From Xenophilus azovorans DSM 13620 (GTDB taxonomy: Bacteria > Pseudomonadota > Gammaproteobacteria > Burkholderiales > Burkholderiaceae_C), in NCBI RefSeq assembly GCF_000745855.1, contig NZ_JQKD01000018.1, forward strand, positions 48,658 to 112,657: a stretch of DNA of 64,000 bases. Direction: 5' to 3'. The notes beneath the pieces were generated by a model. The model did not search any database, was not told the origin of the DNA, and worked only from the letters and a program-made list of their open reading frames with translations. The translations under genes and the position numbers were made by a program. Below, piece after piece: positions 38,063-46,634 of the stretch (position 1 is the first letter of the stretch; every line of letters begins with the position of its first letter).

Positions 38063-38848
38063 TTAGCGGCCCTCGCGCCGGCCTTCAGGGCCGTGGCCCG
38101 CTTCCGACTCGATCGCCCGCTGCACCTCGAGCAGGCGCGGGCCGACCTCGTCGAGGAACCTCTGCGCAGGCAGCATGTAGGCCGGCCCGCCGACGCTGAC
38201 GCCGTAGAGCTCGCCCCGCGGGCCGCGCAGGCTGAACCCCAGCGCGTGGATGTCCGGATGCCACTCGCCGAAGGACACGCTGAAGCCCCGCTCTCGGTGC
38301 TCGGCCAGCGCTTCGTCGAGCCGGGCGCGGGTGCGCGCATCGACGCCGGCCGCGAGCAGGTCCTCGCGCAGGGCGTCGCGCTGCGGCGGCGGCAGCGCCG
38401 CCATGTAGGCCCGGCCCATCGCCGAGGTGGCGATGGCCATGCGCAGGCCCACGTCCATGCGCGAGAGGATCAGCGCCGTGCGCGGGTGCACGGTGTCGAT
38501 GACCAGCATGTCCGGGCCGTCGCGCACGCCGAGGTGGACGTTGCCGCCGGCCGCCTCCGCCAGCTCGGCCAGGTGCCAGCGGGCCTGCTGGCGGAAGTCG
38601 AAGCCCCGCAGGTAGGCATTGCCCAGGTGCAGCGCGGCGGGGCCCAGGGTGAAGCGCTCGTCGGGCGACAGGCGCAGCAGCCCGGCGGACTGCAGCGTCG
38701 AGGTCAGGCGCGAGACGGTCGCCTTGGGGATGCCGGAGCGTTCGGCCAGCTCCCGGTTGGAAAGCGGCGCCTCGGCGTCCGCCACCGCGCGCAGCAGCGC
38801 CAGCCCGCGCGCCAGCGCGCTCACCTCGTCCCTGGCCTCGACTCCCAT
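38063..38848 (-). CDS. IclR-family transcriptional regulator
   Basis: The 261-residue regulator has an N-terminal winged helix (about 10-70; LSNRELAERSGIPKATVSRL as recognition region) and a C-terminal IclR effector domain (DMLVIDTVHPRTALILSRMD; GFSVSFGEWHPDIHALGFSL). It is divergent from a Bug-type binding protein and TfdA-like dioxygenase operon, which it probably controls through the boxes at 38865-38922. It lies 10 bp ahead of rsmD. The effector is probably an aromatic or aryloxy acid related to the dioxygenase substrate; that is inference. Confidence 0.92.
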   Translation of the reverse strand: MGVEARDEVSALARGLALLRAVADAEAPLSNRELAERSGIPKATVSRLTSTLQSAGLLRLSPDERFTLGPAALHLGNAYLRGFDFRQQARWHLAELAEAAGGNVHLGVRDGPDMLVIDTVHPRTALILSRMDVGLRMAIATSAMGRAYMAALPPPQRDALREDLLAAGVDARTRARLDEALAEHRERGFSVSFGEWHPDIHALGFSLRGPRGELYGVSVGGPAYMLPAQRFLDEVGPRLLEVQRAIESEAGHGPEGRREGR

Positions 38849-38864
38849 ACTTTCCCCATGTTTT

Positions 38865-38922
38865 CAAAACATCGTTTCATTTTATGGATACTTCGTCTAT
38901 GATTTTTTGAAACCACGTTCCA
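38865..38922. promoter_or_regulatory. Two IclR-type operator boxes in the divergent promoter
   Basis: Box 1, CAAAACATCGTTTCA (38865-38879), and box 2, TGAAACCACGTTCCA (38908-38922), share the layout xxAAAC-N3-GTTxCA, the near-palindromic 15-mer expected of IclR proteins. They are 43 bp apart, about four helical turns. Box 1 is overlapped by a separate perfect palindrome, ATGTTTTCAAAACAT (38858-38872). Confidence 0.6.
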
Positions 38923-38947
38923 TTTAATCAGCAAAACAGGAGACACC

Positions 38948-39904
38948 TTGAACTGGATCAAGCTCGGCGCGGGCCTGCTGGCCGCCGCCCTTTCCCTCGG
39001 CGCGGCCGCGCAGGACTTCCCCAAGGCGCCCGTGAAGATCGTCATCCCCTTCCCGCCCGGCGGCCCGACCGACACCGTGGGCCGGCTGCTGGCCGTGAAG
39101 CTGCAGGAGCGCTGGGGCCAGCCGGTGGTGATCGACTACAAGCCCGGCGCCGGCACCGTGATCGGCGCCGATTTCGTCGCCAAGTCGGCACCCGACGGCC
39201 TGACCTTCGGCATGGTGAACTCCTCGCTGGCGGTCAACCCGACGCTGCGCAAGCGGCTGCCGTACGACACGGCGCGGGACCTCGCCGGCATCACGCAGCT
39301 GTTCAACATGCAGTTGGCCATCGTCGCCCGGCCGGATGCGCCCTTCGACAACCTCAAGCAGCTGATCGCCTACGCCCGCAGCAACCCCGGCAAGCTGAAC
39401 TACGGCACGCCGGGCGCCGGCAGCACGACCCACCTGGGCGCGGAACTGCTCAAGCGCGAGGCGGGCTTCGAGATGCAGCACGTCGCCATGAAGGGCAGCG
39501 CCCCGGCCCACACCGAACTCATGGGCGGGCGGCTCGACCTGGTGGTCGACCCCTTCCTGTCCGTGCTGCCCTACGTGCAGGCCGGCAAGATGAAGCTGAT
39601 CGCGACCATGGGCGCCCGGCGCGTGAGCGGCCACGACTACCCGACGGTCGCGGAGGTGCTGCCCGGCTTCGACGTCGGCGCGCTGCTCGGCTTCGTCGCG
39701 CCCGCGGGCACGCCCAAGCCGGTGCTGCAGAAGATCTACGCCGACACCCGCAAGGCGCTCGCCAGCCCCGAGATGAAGCAGCGCGCGCAGGAGTACGGGC
39801 TGGAGATCGTGGGCAGCAAGCCCGAGGAATTCGACGCCTTCATCGCCAGCGAAATGAAGCGCTGGGGCAAGGTGGTCGTCGATGCCCACATCGAAATCGA
39901 GTGA
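38948..39904 (+). CDS. Bug-family (tripartite tricarboxylate transporter) substrate-binding protein
   Basis: The 318-residue periplasmic protein has a signal peptide (NWIKLGAGLLAAALSLGAAA) and the Bug core: VKIVIPFPPGGPTDTVGRLL, DYKPGAGTVIGADFVAKSAP, GTPGAGSTTHLGAELLK and LGFVAPAGTPKPVLQKIYAD. The start is the TTG at 38948, 4-5 nt after CAGGAGA; no ATG fits. No membrane subunits (TctA/TctB) are adjacent, as is common for the very expanded Bug family. It is translated 13 bp before the dioxygenase gene, implying that it presents that enzyme's substrate. Confidence 0.9.
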   Translation: MNWIKLGAGLLAAALSLGAAAQDFPKAPVKIVIPFPPGGPTDTVGRLLAVKLQERWGQPVVIDYKPGAGTVIGADFVAKSAPDGLTFGMVNSSLAVNPTLRKRLPYDTARDLAGITQLFNMQLAIVARPDAPFDNLKQLIAYARSNPGKLNYGTPGAGSTTHLGAELLKREAGFEMQHVAMKGSAPAHTELMGGRLDLVVDPFLSVLPYVQAGKMKLIATMGARRVSGHDYPTVAEVLPGFDVGALLGFVAPAGTPKPVLQKIYADTRKALASPEMKQRAQEYGLEIVGSKPEEFDAFIASEMKRWGKVVVDAHIEIE

Positions 39905-39917
39905 GAGTGACCGCGCC

Positions 39918-40796
39918 ATGACCCTGCAACTGAAACCCCTGCATCACGTCTTCGTCGCCGAGGCCTCCGGTATCGACCTCACGCAGCCGCTCACCGAGGG
40001 CGACGTGCGCGCCATCAACCGGGCCATGAACGAGCACGCCGTGCTGGTCTGGCGCGGGCAGCCGTTGACGGCGCAGCAGCAACTCGACTTCGCCCGCGCC
40101 TTCGGCCCGCTGGACATCGGGCTCAAGCGCGTGTTCAAGCGTCCCGAGCGGCTGGAGGACGAGCGCCTGATCGACATCTCCAACGTGGACGCGCAGGGCA
40201 ACGTGGCGAAGCGCGACTCGCCGAAGAACCTGTCCAACTTCGCCAACCAGCTGTGGCATTCGGACAGCTCCTTCATGGATCCGCGGGCCGCTTATTCGAT
40301 GCTGCACTGCGTGATCAAGCCGAGCTGGGGCGGCGACACGGAGTTCGCCGACCTGCGCGATGCCTACGACACGCTCGACGCGCGCACCAAGGCGGAGATC
40401 CAGGGCCTGAAGGCCGAGCACTTCGCGCTGCACACCCGCATCCTGCTGGGCGACGACGCCTACACCGACGACCAGAAGAAGGAGATCCCGCCGGCCGTCT
40501 GGCCCCTGGCCGACACGCATCCCGGCTCGGGCCGCAAGGTGCTGTTCGTGGGCGTGCACGCGCGGCAGATCATCGGCTGGCCCACCGCCGAGAGCCGCAT
40601 GTACCTGCAGGACCTGCTGGAGCACGCGACGCAGCGCGAGCGGGTCTACCGGCACGCGTGGCAGGTCGGCGACCTGGTCATGTGGGACAACCGCAGCACC
40701 CTGCACCGCGGCCGCCGCTACGACATCGCCGAGCGCCGCGAACTGCGCCGCACCACCGTCAACGACACGCCCGAGGCGCTGCTGCGCGCGGCCTGA
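39918..40796 (+). CDS. TfdA-like alpha-ketoglutarate-dependent dioxygenase (TauD/TfdA family)
   Basis: The 292-residue non-heme iron enzyme has the facial triad as H114-S-D116 (in NFANQLWHSDSSF) and H263 (TLHRGRRYDI), each offset by one from H113/D115/H262 of the 2,4-D dioxygenase TfdA. LLEHATQRERVYRH and VGDLVMWDNR are nearly identical to what I recall of TfdA, which is much closer than to the taurine enzyme TauD. The ATG follows the Bug stop by 13 bp. The probable reaction is oxidative cleavage of an ether or hydroxylation of an aryloxy or short carboxylic acid. No chlorocatechol genes are present. Confidence 0.9.
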   Translation: MTLQLKPLHHVFVAEASGIDLTQPLTEGDVRAINRAMNEHAVLVWRGQPLTAQQQLDFARAFGPLDIGLKRVFKRPERLEDERLIDISNVDAQGNVAKRDSPKNLSNFANQLWHSDSSFMDPRAAYSMLHCVIKPSWGGDTEFADLRDAYDTLDARTKAEIQGLKAEHFALHTRILLGDDAYTDDQKKEIPPAVWPLADTHPGSGRKVLFVGVHARQIIGWPTAESRMYLQDLLEHATQRERVYRHAWQVGDLVMWDNRSTLHRGRRYDIAERRELRRTTVNDTPEALLRAA

Positions 40797-40806
40797 GCCG
40801 GAGCGC

Positions 40807-41445
40807 TCAGCCCGCGGCGCGCCAGGCCAGGCCCGCGGCCAGCGCCAGCATCACGGCGCCGATGCCCATGTCCAGCCGCTGCCAGGCGCGCGGCCGGGCG
40901 AAGGCCGGCGCCAGCGCGCGGGCGCCGAAGCCCAGCAGCGCGAACCACAGCGTGCTGGCCAGCGCCGCCCCGGCCACGAAGGCCGCGCGCGCCGGCGCCG
41001 CATGCTGGGCGCCGACGCTGCCGGCCAGCAGCACGGTGTCGAGGTAGACGTGCGGATTGAGCAGCGTGAAGGCCGCCGCCTGCGCCAGCACCGCGCCGCG
41101 CGAGGCCGGGGCAGGCACGCCGCCGGCCGCCTGCAGCGATGCCCCGGCGATGCGGCTGCGGCGCAGCGCGCGCAGGCCGTACGCGGCCAGGAAGCCCGCG
41201 CCGGCCCCGGCCAGCGCCCGCGCCAGCAGCGGCCGCTCGCCCAGCGCGCCGGCCATGCCGGCAACGCCCGCCGCCACCAGCAGCGCGTCCATCAGCGCGC
41301 AGAAGGCCACCACCGCGCCGACATGCTCGCGCCGCAGCCCCTGGCGCAGCACGAAGGCGTTCTGCGCGCCGATGGCGACGATCAGGCCCAGGCTCAGCAG
41401 CAGGCCCTGGGCGAAGGCGAAGAAGGAAGGCGAGGCGGCCGGCAT
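40807..41445 (-). CDS. argO: LysE/ArgO-type amino acid exporter
   Basis: The 212-residue inner-membrane protein has about six hydrophobic segments. The N-terminal LLLSLGLIVAIGAQNAFVLR and internal FTLLNPHVYLDTVLLAGSVG are the LysE/ArgO signatures. This family exports arginine or lysine. It is divergent from an ArgP-like LysR regulator with a perfect inverted repeat between, the usual exporter/regulator arrangement. Confidence 0.92.
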   Translation of the reverse strand: MPAASPSFFAFAQGLLLSLGLIVAIGAQNAFVLRQGLRREHVGAVVAFCALMDALLVAAGVAGMAGALGERPLLARALAGAGAGFLAAYGLRALRRSRIAGASLQAAGGVPAPASRGAVLAQAAAFTLLNPHVYLDTVLLAGSVGAQHAAPARAAFVAGAALASTLWFALLGFGARALAPAFARPRAWQRLDMGIGAVMLALAAGLAWRAAG

Positions 41446-41478
41446 GCGCCGAGCTTGCCCGCCCCGCGCCGTTCAGAC

Positions 41479-41508
41479 AAACTGAATCTGCTTCATCCGA
41501 TTCAGTTT
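41479..41508. promoter_or_regulatory. Perfect 10-bp inverted repeat between argO and argP
   Basis: AAACTGAATC (41479-41488) and GATTCAGTTT (41499-41508) are separated by 10 bp, centred in the 75-bp divergent region and ending 12 bp before the argP ATG. It is probably the ArgP operator for autoregulation and argO activation. On the plus strand it also ends in TTTTT, but it sits upstream of a start codon, so an operator is favoured. Confidence 0.7.
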
Positions 41509-41520
41509 TTCTTCATCCGC

Positions 41521-42429
41521 ATGCTCGACTACGCCGCCCTCTCCGCCCTGCACGCCGTGGTGCGCGAGGGCAGCTTCGAGCGCGCCGCGCGGGCGCTGAA
41601 CGTCACGCCTTCGGCCGTCTCGCAGCGCGTGCGGCTGCTGGAGGAGCGCGTCGGCTGCGCCCTGGTGCGGCGCGGCCCGCCCTGCACCGCCACCGACGCA
41701 GGCCAGCGCCTGTGCCGCCACGTGGACGAGGTGCGGCTGCTGGAGCACGAGCTGGGCGGCGCCCTGCCCGCGCTGCCGGCGGCCCGCGGCGGCCCGGCCG
41801 CGCCGCCCGCGCGCGTGCGGCTGCCGGTGGCCGTCAACGCCGACAGCCTGGCGACCTGGTTCCTGCCGGCGGCGGCGCGCTTCGCGGCCGGCGCGCCGGT
41901 GCTGCTGGACCTGGCGGTGGACGACCAGGACCACACCGCCGAGCGCCTGCGCAGCGGCACGGTGCTGGCGGCGGTGACGGCGCTGGCGCAGCCGGCGCCC
42001 GGCTGCAGCGTGCGCGCGCTGGGCGCGATGCGCTACGTGGCCGTCGCCAGCCCGGCGGTGGCGGCGCGGCACTTCGCCCGCGGCGTGGGCGCGCGCAGCC
42101 TGGCCGAGGCGCCCAGCCTGCGCTACGACGCCAAGGACGAGCTGCAGGCGCACTGGGCGCGGCGCGCGTGCCGCCGGCCGGTGGCGCTGCCCGAGCACCG
42201 CGTGCCCTCCTCGCAGGCCTTCCTGGAGGCGGCGCGGCTGGGCATGGGCTGGGGCCTGCTGCCGCTGCTGCAGGCGGCGCCCGCCCTGGCCGACGGCAGC
42301 CTGGTCGAGCTGGTGCCGGACAGCGCGCTGGACGTGCGCCTGTACTGGCAGCACGCGCGCGCCGCCTCGGGGCTGGTCGAGGAATTGACCCGCGCCGTGG
42401 CGGCGGCCGCGCGCGAGGCGCTGCACTGA
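41521..42429 (+). CDS. argP: LysR-family regulator, ArgP (IciA)-like
   Basis: At 302 residues, it has an N-terminal LysR helix-turn-helix (MLDYAALSALHAVVREGSFE, then ALNVTPSAVSQRVRLLEERV) and a substrate-binding co-inducer domain. The start sequence, with the invariant SAVSQRV, and divergence from argO identify the ArgP type, which activates exporter expression with basic amino acids. The co-inducer domain is Ala-rich; its ligand is inferred from context only. Confidence 0.88.
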   Translation: MLDYAALSALHAVVREGSFERAARALNVTPSAVSQRVRLLEERVGCALVRRGPPCTATDAGQRLCRHVDEVRLLEHELGGALPALPAARGGPAAPPARVRLPVAVNADSLATWFLPAAARFAAGAPVLLDLAVDDQDHTAERLRSGTVLAAVTALAQPAPGCSVRALGAMRYVAVASPAVAARHFARGVGARSLAEAPSLRYDAKDELQAHWARRACRRPVALPEHRVPSSQAFLEAARLGMGWGLLPLLQAAPALADGSLVELVPDSALDVRLYWQHARAASGLVEELTRAVAAAAREALH

Positions 42430-42531
42430 GCGGCAGGCGGCGCCCGCCTCACGCTCATTTCAGGCGCTTCTTGCGCCCGACGCACGGGCACTGGAGCCCT
42501 GTTTGACGACCCGAATTCACTGAGCCGAGGC

Positions 42532-43917
42532 TTACTGAGCCCCCGGCTTCGCACCGACGATCACCGTCACCATCCGCTCCGGCTGCAGCTTGCGCTGGAA
42601 GGCGGCCTTGACGTCGGCCGCAGTGACGGCGTTGACGCGCGCCGTCCAGGTGTCGAGGTAGTCCAGCGGCAGGTCGTTCCAGGCGATGTTGGCGATGTTG
42701 CCGAGCAGCTTGCGGTTGCTGTCCAGCAGCAGCGGGAAGCCGCCGACGAGGTTGTCCCTGGCGGCCTTCATTTCGTCCTCGGTGGGGCCGTCGGCGACGA
42801 ACTTCGCCAGCACCTCGCGGGCCACCGCCACCGCCTCGTCGGCCTGGTCGGGCCGGGTCTGGAAGCCGATGCGGAAGGCGCCCGCATGCAGGCCCGGCGA
42901 GAAGGCGCTGTAGACGCTGTAGGCCAGGCCGCGCTTCTCGCGCACCGCCTCGGTCAGCCGCGAGACGAAACCGCCGCCGCCCAGGATGTAGTTGCCCACG
43001 GTCAGCGCGAAGTGGTCCGCATCGCGCCGCGCATAGCCCGGCTGGCCGATGAGCACATGCGCCTGCGCCGAATCGAAGGGGATGCGCTCGGTGGCGGCAC
43101 GCGCCAGCGGCGGCACCTCGGGCACCGGCGGCAGGGCCGGGCAGGCGCCCTCGCCCGCCGGCAGGCGCGCCAGCAGGCGGCGGGCGATGTCGTCGGCCTG
43201 CGCGCGCGTGACGGCGCCCACCACGGTGAGCTTGGCGCGGCAGGGCAGGATCGCCTCGGCATGGCGCCGCCGCATGTCGTCGGTGGAGATGGCGGCGAGC
43301 GTCGCCTCGGTCGCGTCGTCGCCGTAGGGGTGGCCGCCGTAGACGTCGCGCTCGAAGGTACGCGCGGCGATGGTGCCGGGCTTGGTGTTGGCCTCGCGGA
43401 TGGCGGCGGACAGCCGCTCGCGCTCGCGCCGCCAGACGTCCTCGGGGAAGGCGGGCTCGCCGATCTCGCGCGCCGCCAGCGCCACCGCCTTGGCCAGCAG
43501 CGCCGGATCGGCCAGGCTGCGCAGGGTGAAGCTCATGCGGTCGGCGCCGGCGCCGACGTTGAACTCGGCGCCCAGGTCGGCCCACGCCTCGCCGAGCTGG
43601 TTCTGGTCGAGCGCCGGCTCGCCGCCGCGCGCGGCCACGCCTTTCTCGATCATGCCGGCCGTCACGGCCGCCAGGCCGGCCTGCGCCGCCGGGTCGCGCC
43701 GGCTGCCGGCATCGAAGTCGATCTGCACGTCGACGATGGGCAGCGCGTCGGTGGCGGCCAGGTAGACCTGCGCGCCGCCGGGCAGCTGCCAGCGCTCGAT
43801 CGGCACGCCGGCCTGCGCGCCCAGGGCGCAGCAGGCAGTGGCGACGGCCAGGGCGGCCCGCGCGGCCAGCGCCTTCAGCGCGGTGCGGGAAGGAGAAGAA
43901 GGCATCGGGCGACTCAT
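42532..43917 (-). CDS. M16-family (insulinase-like) peptidase, non-catalytic-type partner
   Basis: The 461-residue periplasmic protein has a signal peptide (about 1-36, ending ALGAQA). The M16 fold is recognisable (VDVQIDFDAGSRRDPAAQAG, EAVREKRGLAYSVYSAFSPG with the R/Y pair of the C-terminal domain). The zinc-binding HXXEH motif is absent; the equivalent region reads GLAAVTAGMIEKGV. It is therefore the structural or substrate-binding subunit that pairs with the active peptidase encoded just upstream, whose stop it overlaps by 4 bp (ATGA at 43914-43917). Confidence 0.9.
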   Translation of the reverse strand: MSRPMPSSPSRTALKALAARAALAVATACCALGAQAGVPIERWQLPGGAQVYLAATDALPIVDVQIDFDAGSRRDPAAQAGLAAVTAGMIEKGVAARGGEPALDQNQLGEAWADLGAEFNVGAGADRMSFTLRSLADPALLAKAVALAAREIGEPAFPEDVWRRERERLSAAIREANTKPGTIAARTFERDVYGGHPYGDDATEATLAAISTDDMRRRHAEAILPCRAKLTVVGAVTRAQADDIARRLLARLPAGEGACPALPPVPEVPPLARAATERIPFDSAQAHVLIGQPGYARRDADHFALTVGNYILGGGGFVSRLTEAVREKRGLAYSVYSAFSPGLHAGAFRIGFQTRPDQADEAVAVAREVLAKFVADGPTEDEMKAARDNLVGGFPLLLDSNRKLLGNIANIAWNDLPLDYLDTWTARVNAVTAADVKAAFQRKLQPERMVTVIVGAKPGAQ

Positions 43918-45374
43918 TGCATCGCCCCCTGCGGTGCGGCGAAGCCCCGCGCGCGGGCGGCCTTCGGGTCCGGCGGCAGGGGCCGCAGCGTGGCGACGGT
44001 CAGTTCGTCGTCGCCGAACCAGCGCGCCGCCACGGCCTGCACCTCCTGCGGCGTGACGGCCGCCAGGCGGGCCATGATGCGCTCGCTGGCGTCCAGCGGC
44101 AGGCCCTGTACCCAGTTGCTGCCCAGCTCGCGCGCCTGCGCCATCACCGAATCGCGCTTGTAGGTCTCGCTGGCCAGCCATTGCGTCTTCACCCGCGCCA
44201 GTTCGGCCGCGTCCACGCCTTCGCGCGCGATGCGCGCCACCTGCTCGCGCAGGGCCGCCTCCACCTCTTCGGCGGTGCGGCCGGTCGCCGGCACGCCGGC
44301 CAGGGTGAACAGCTGCGGCCCGCGCCCGGTGAAGCCGTACCACGCCGCGGCGCTGTCGGCCACGCGGTGCTCGCCCTGCGTGAGCGCCTTGTCCAGGCGT
44401 GAGCCGGCGTAGCCGTCCAGCACCGCCGACAGCACCACCAGCGCCCAGGCGTCGCTCGGCGCGTCCAGCGCCTGCGGGTCCGCCTGCGGCGCGCGGAAGG
44501 CGAGCGAGACGTACGCCTGCTCGGCCGGCGCCTTCAGTTCGACGCGGCGGACGCCGCGCTGCGCCGGCTCGGTGCGCGGCTTGCGCGGCGGCACGGCGCG
44601 CGCGGGAATCGCGCCGTAGTACTTCTCGGCGAGGGCGCGCACCTTCGCCACGTCCACGTCGCCGACCACCACCACGGCGGCGTTGGCCGGCACGTACCAG
44701 CGCTGGAAGAACGCGCGCGCATCCTCCGGCGTCATGGCGTCCAGGTCGCTCATCCAGCCCACCACCGGGCGGCGGTAGGGCGAGGCGACGAACACCGCCG
44801 CGTTCTGCAACTCGCCCAGGCGGGCACGCGGCTGGTCGTCGGTGCGCATGCGGCGCTCCTCCTTGACCACCTCCATCTCGCGGCGGAACTCGTCGTCCGG
44901 CCACTGGTTGTGGGCGAAGCGGTCCGACTCCAGCTTCATCACCTCCTCCAGCCGGTCGGCGGGGATCTGCTGGTAGTAGCCGGTGGCGTCGCGCGAGGTG
45001 AAGGCGTTCTCGCGCCCGCCCAGCGCCGCCACCCGACGCGAGAACTCGCCGGGCTTGAGCAGGGCGCTGCCCTTGAACATCATGTGCTCCAGCACGTGGG
45101 CCACGCCGGAGCTGCCGTCCACCTCGTCCATCGAGCCCACGCGCACCCACAGCATCTGCACCGCCGTCGGGGCGCGCCGGTCGGGCAGCACGATCAGCGT
45201 CATGCCGTTCGCCAGCGTGAACTGCTGCGGCTTGACGGAAGCGGTGGGGAGGGCGGCGGGCGCCTGCGGGGTGTCGGGCGCCTGGGCCGACGCGGCCGGT
45301 GCCAGCAGCCCGGCCAGGGCTGCCAGCAACGCCACGCCGGCCGCGGTGCGGCGTGGCGAGGGGGGTCGTTTCAT
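43914..45374 (-). CDS. M16-family (insulinase-like) zinc metallopeptidase, catalytic partner
   Basis: The 486-residue protein has a signal peptide (about 1-30, ending PAASAQA) and the inverted zinc motif HXXEH in SSGVAHVLEHMMFKGS near residue 90, with the downstream Glu in REMEVVKEERRMR. The C-terminal M16 domain includes the R/Y substrate loop. It is active with its downstream partner in the periplasm. It is divergent from ftsY across 29 bp, a standard Burkholderiales neighbourhood. Confidence 0.93.
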   Translation of the reverse strand: MKRPPSPRRTAAGVALLAALAGLLAPAASAQAPDTPQAPAALPTASVKPQQFTLANGMTLIVLPDRRAPTAVQMLWVRVGSMDEVDGSSGVAHVLEHMMFKGSALLKPGEFSRRVAALGGRENAFTSRDATGYYQQIPADRLEEVMKLESDRFAHNQWPDDEFRREMEVVKEERRMRTDDQPRARLGELQNAAVFVASPYRRPVVGWMSDLDAMTPEDARAFFQRWYVPANAAVVVVGDVDVAKVRALAEKYYGAIPARAVPPRKPRTEPAQRGVRRVELKAPAEQAYVSLAFRAPQADPQALDAPSDAWALVVLSAVLDGYAGSRLDKALTQGEHRVADSAAAWYGFTGRGPQLFTLAGVPATGRTAEEVEAALREQVARIAREGVDAAELARVKTQWLASETYKRDSVMAQARELGSNWVQGLPLDASERIMARLAAVTPQEVQAVAARWFGDDELTVATLRPLPPDPKAARARGFAAPQGAMQ

Positions 45375-45403
45375 AGAATCCGTCGATTCTAGAAACGCCT
45401 CGA

Positions 45404-46612
45404 ATGTTCAGTTTTTTCAAGAAGAAGCCGCCGGCTGAAGCCCCCGCCGCGCCGCCGGCTGCCCCCGTCGAGGCCACGCCTCCCGCCGCCGCCCCGGCGC
45501 CTGCACAGCGCTCCGCCTTCCGTCCTTCGAACTGGTTCGGCGGCGGCAAGGCTCCCGAGCCCGGCGCCGCGCCTTCGCCCGCGCCCCAGCCCGAGGCCGA
45601 ACCGTCGGTGCAGGAGGCACCGGCACCGGTCGCCGCGCCCGCGCCGGCCGCCCTGCCCGCGGCCCCTGTGGCGGCACCTGCGGCCGCCACGACCGAGCGC
45701 CAGGGCTGGATGACCCGCCTGAAGAGCGGCCTGAAGAAGACCGGCAGCGGCATCCAGGCCGTGTTCGTCAACGCGCAGATCGACGACCAGCTCTACGAGG
45801 AACTGGAGGACGCGCTGCTGATGGCCGACACCGGCATTCCCGCCGCCGCGCACATCCTGCAGGACCTGAAGGACCGCGTCTGGCGCACCAGCGCCACCAC
45901 GCCGCAGGCGGTGCGCACGCAGCTCGTCGAGGCGGTGGCCGCCGTGCTCGCGCCGCTGGAAAAGCCGCTGGAGGTGGGCCGCCACGTGCCCACCGTGATC
46001 ATGGTCGCCGGCGTCAACGGCGCCGGCAAGACCACCTCCATCGGCAAGCTGACCAAGCACCTGGCCAACGAGGGCTGCACCGTGCTGCTGGCGGCGGCCG
46101 ACACCTTCCGCGCCGCCGCGCGCGAGCAGCTCGCCGTGTGGGCCGACCGCAACCTGGTCGAGATCGTCAGCCAGCAGGGCGGCGACCCGGCCGCCGTGAG
46201 CTTCGATGCCGTCAACGCCGGCAAGGCGCGCGGCAAGGACGTGGTGCTGGTCGACACCGCCGGCCGCCTGCCGACGCAGCTGCACCTGATGGACGAACTC
46301 AAGAAGATCAAGCGCGTCGTGTCCAAGGCCGACGGGACGGCGCCGCACGAGGTGCTGCTGGTGATCGACGGCAACACCGGCCAGAACGCGCTGGCCCAGG
46401 TGCAGGCCTTCGACGACGCGCTGGGCCTGACCGGCCTGGTCGTCACCAAGCTGGACGGCACCGCCAAGGGCGGCGTGCTGTGCGCCATCGCCCAGTGGGG
46501 CCAGCAGCGCAAGGGCGGCCCGGTGCCGGTCTACTTCATCGGCGTGGGCGAGAAGCTGGAAGACCTGGAGACCTTCGACGCGCGCGAGTTCGCGCAGGCG
46601 CTGGCGGGCTGA
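45404..46612 (+). CDS. ftsY: Signal recognition particle receptor FtsY
   Basis: The 402-residue SRP receptor targets nascent membrane proteins. The first about 100 residues are a Pro/Ala-rich, acidic membrane-association region starting MFSFFKKKPPAEAPAA. The NG GTPase has G1 GVNGAGKTTSIGKL, DTFRAAAREQL, the G3 DTAGRLPTQ and TKLDGTAKGG. It converges on the FHA gene. ftsE and ftsX, which follow ftsY in E. coli, are absent here. Confidence 0.97.
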   Translation: MFSFFKKKPPAEAPAAPPAAPVEATPPAAAPAPAQRSAFRPSNWFGGGKAPEPGAAPSPAPQPEAEPSVQEAPAPVAAPAPAALPAAPVAAPAAATTERQGWMTRLKSGLKKTGSGIQAVFVNAQIDDQLYEELEDALLMADTGIPAAAHILQDLKDRVWRTSATTPQAVRTQLVEAVAAVLAPLEKPLEVGRHVPTVIMVAGVNGAGKTTSIGKLTKHLANEGCTVLLAAADTFRAAAREQLAVWADRNLVEIVSQQGGDPAAVSFDAVNAGKARGKDVVLVDTAGRLPTQLHLMDELKKIKRVVSKADGTAPHEVLLVIDGNTGQNALAQVQAFDDALGLTGLVVTKLDGTAKGGVLCAIAQWGQQRKGGPVPVYFIGVGEKLEDLETFDAREFAQALAG

Positions 46613-46634
46613 GGGGGCCTGCGGCCGCGCCCCT

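Noticed and set aside
41499..41510. GATTCAGTTTTT as an intrinsic terminator between argO and argP
   Set aside because: The region is divergent, so no transcript is expected to end there; an operator is the better explanation.
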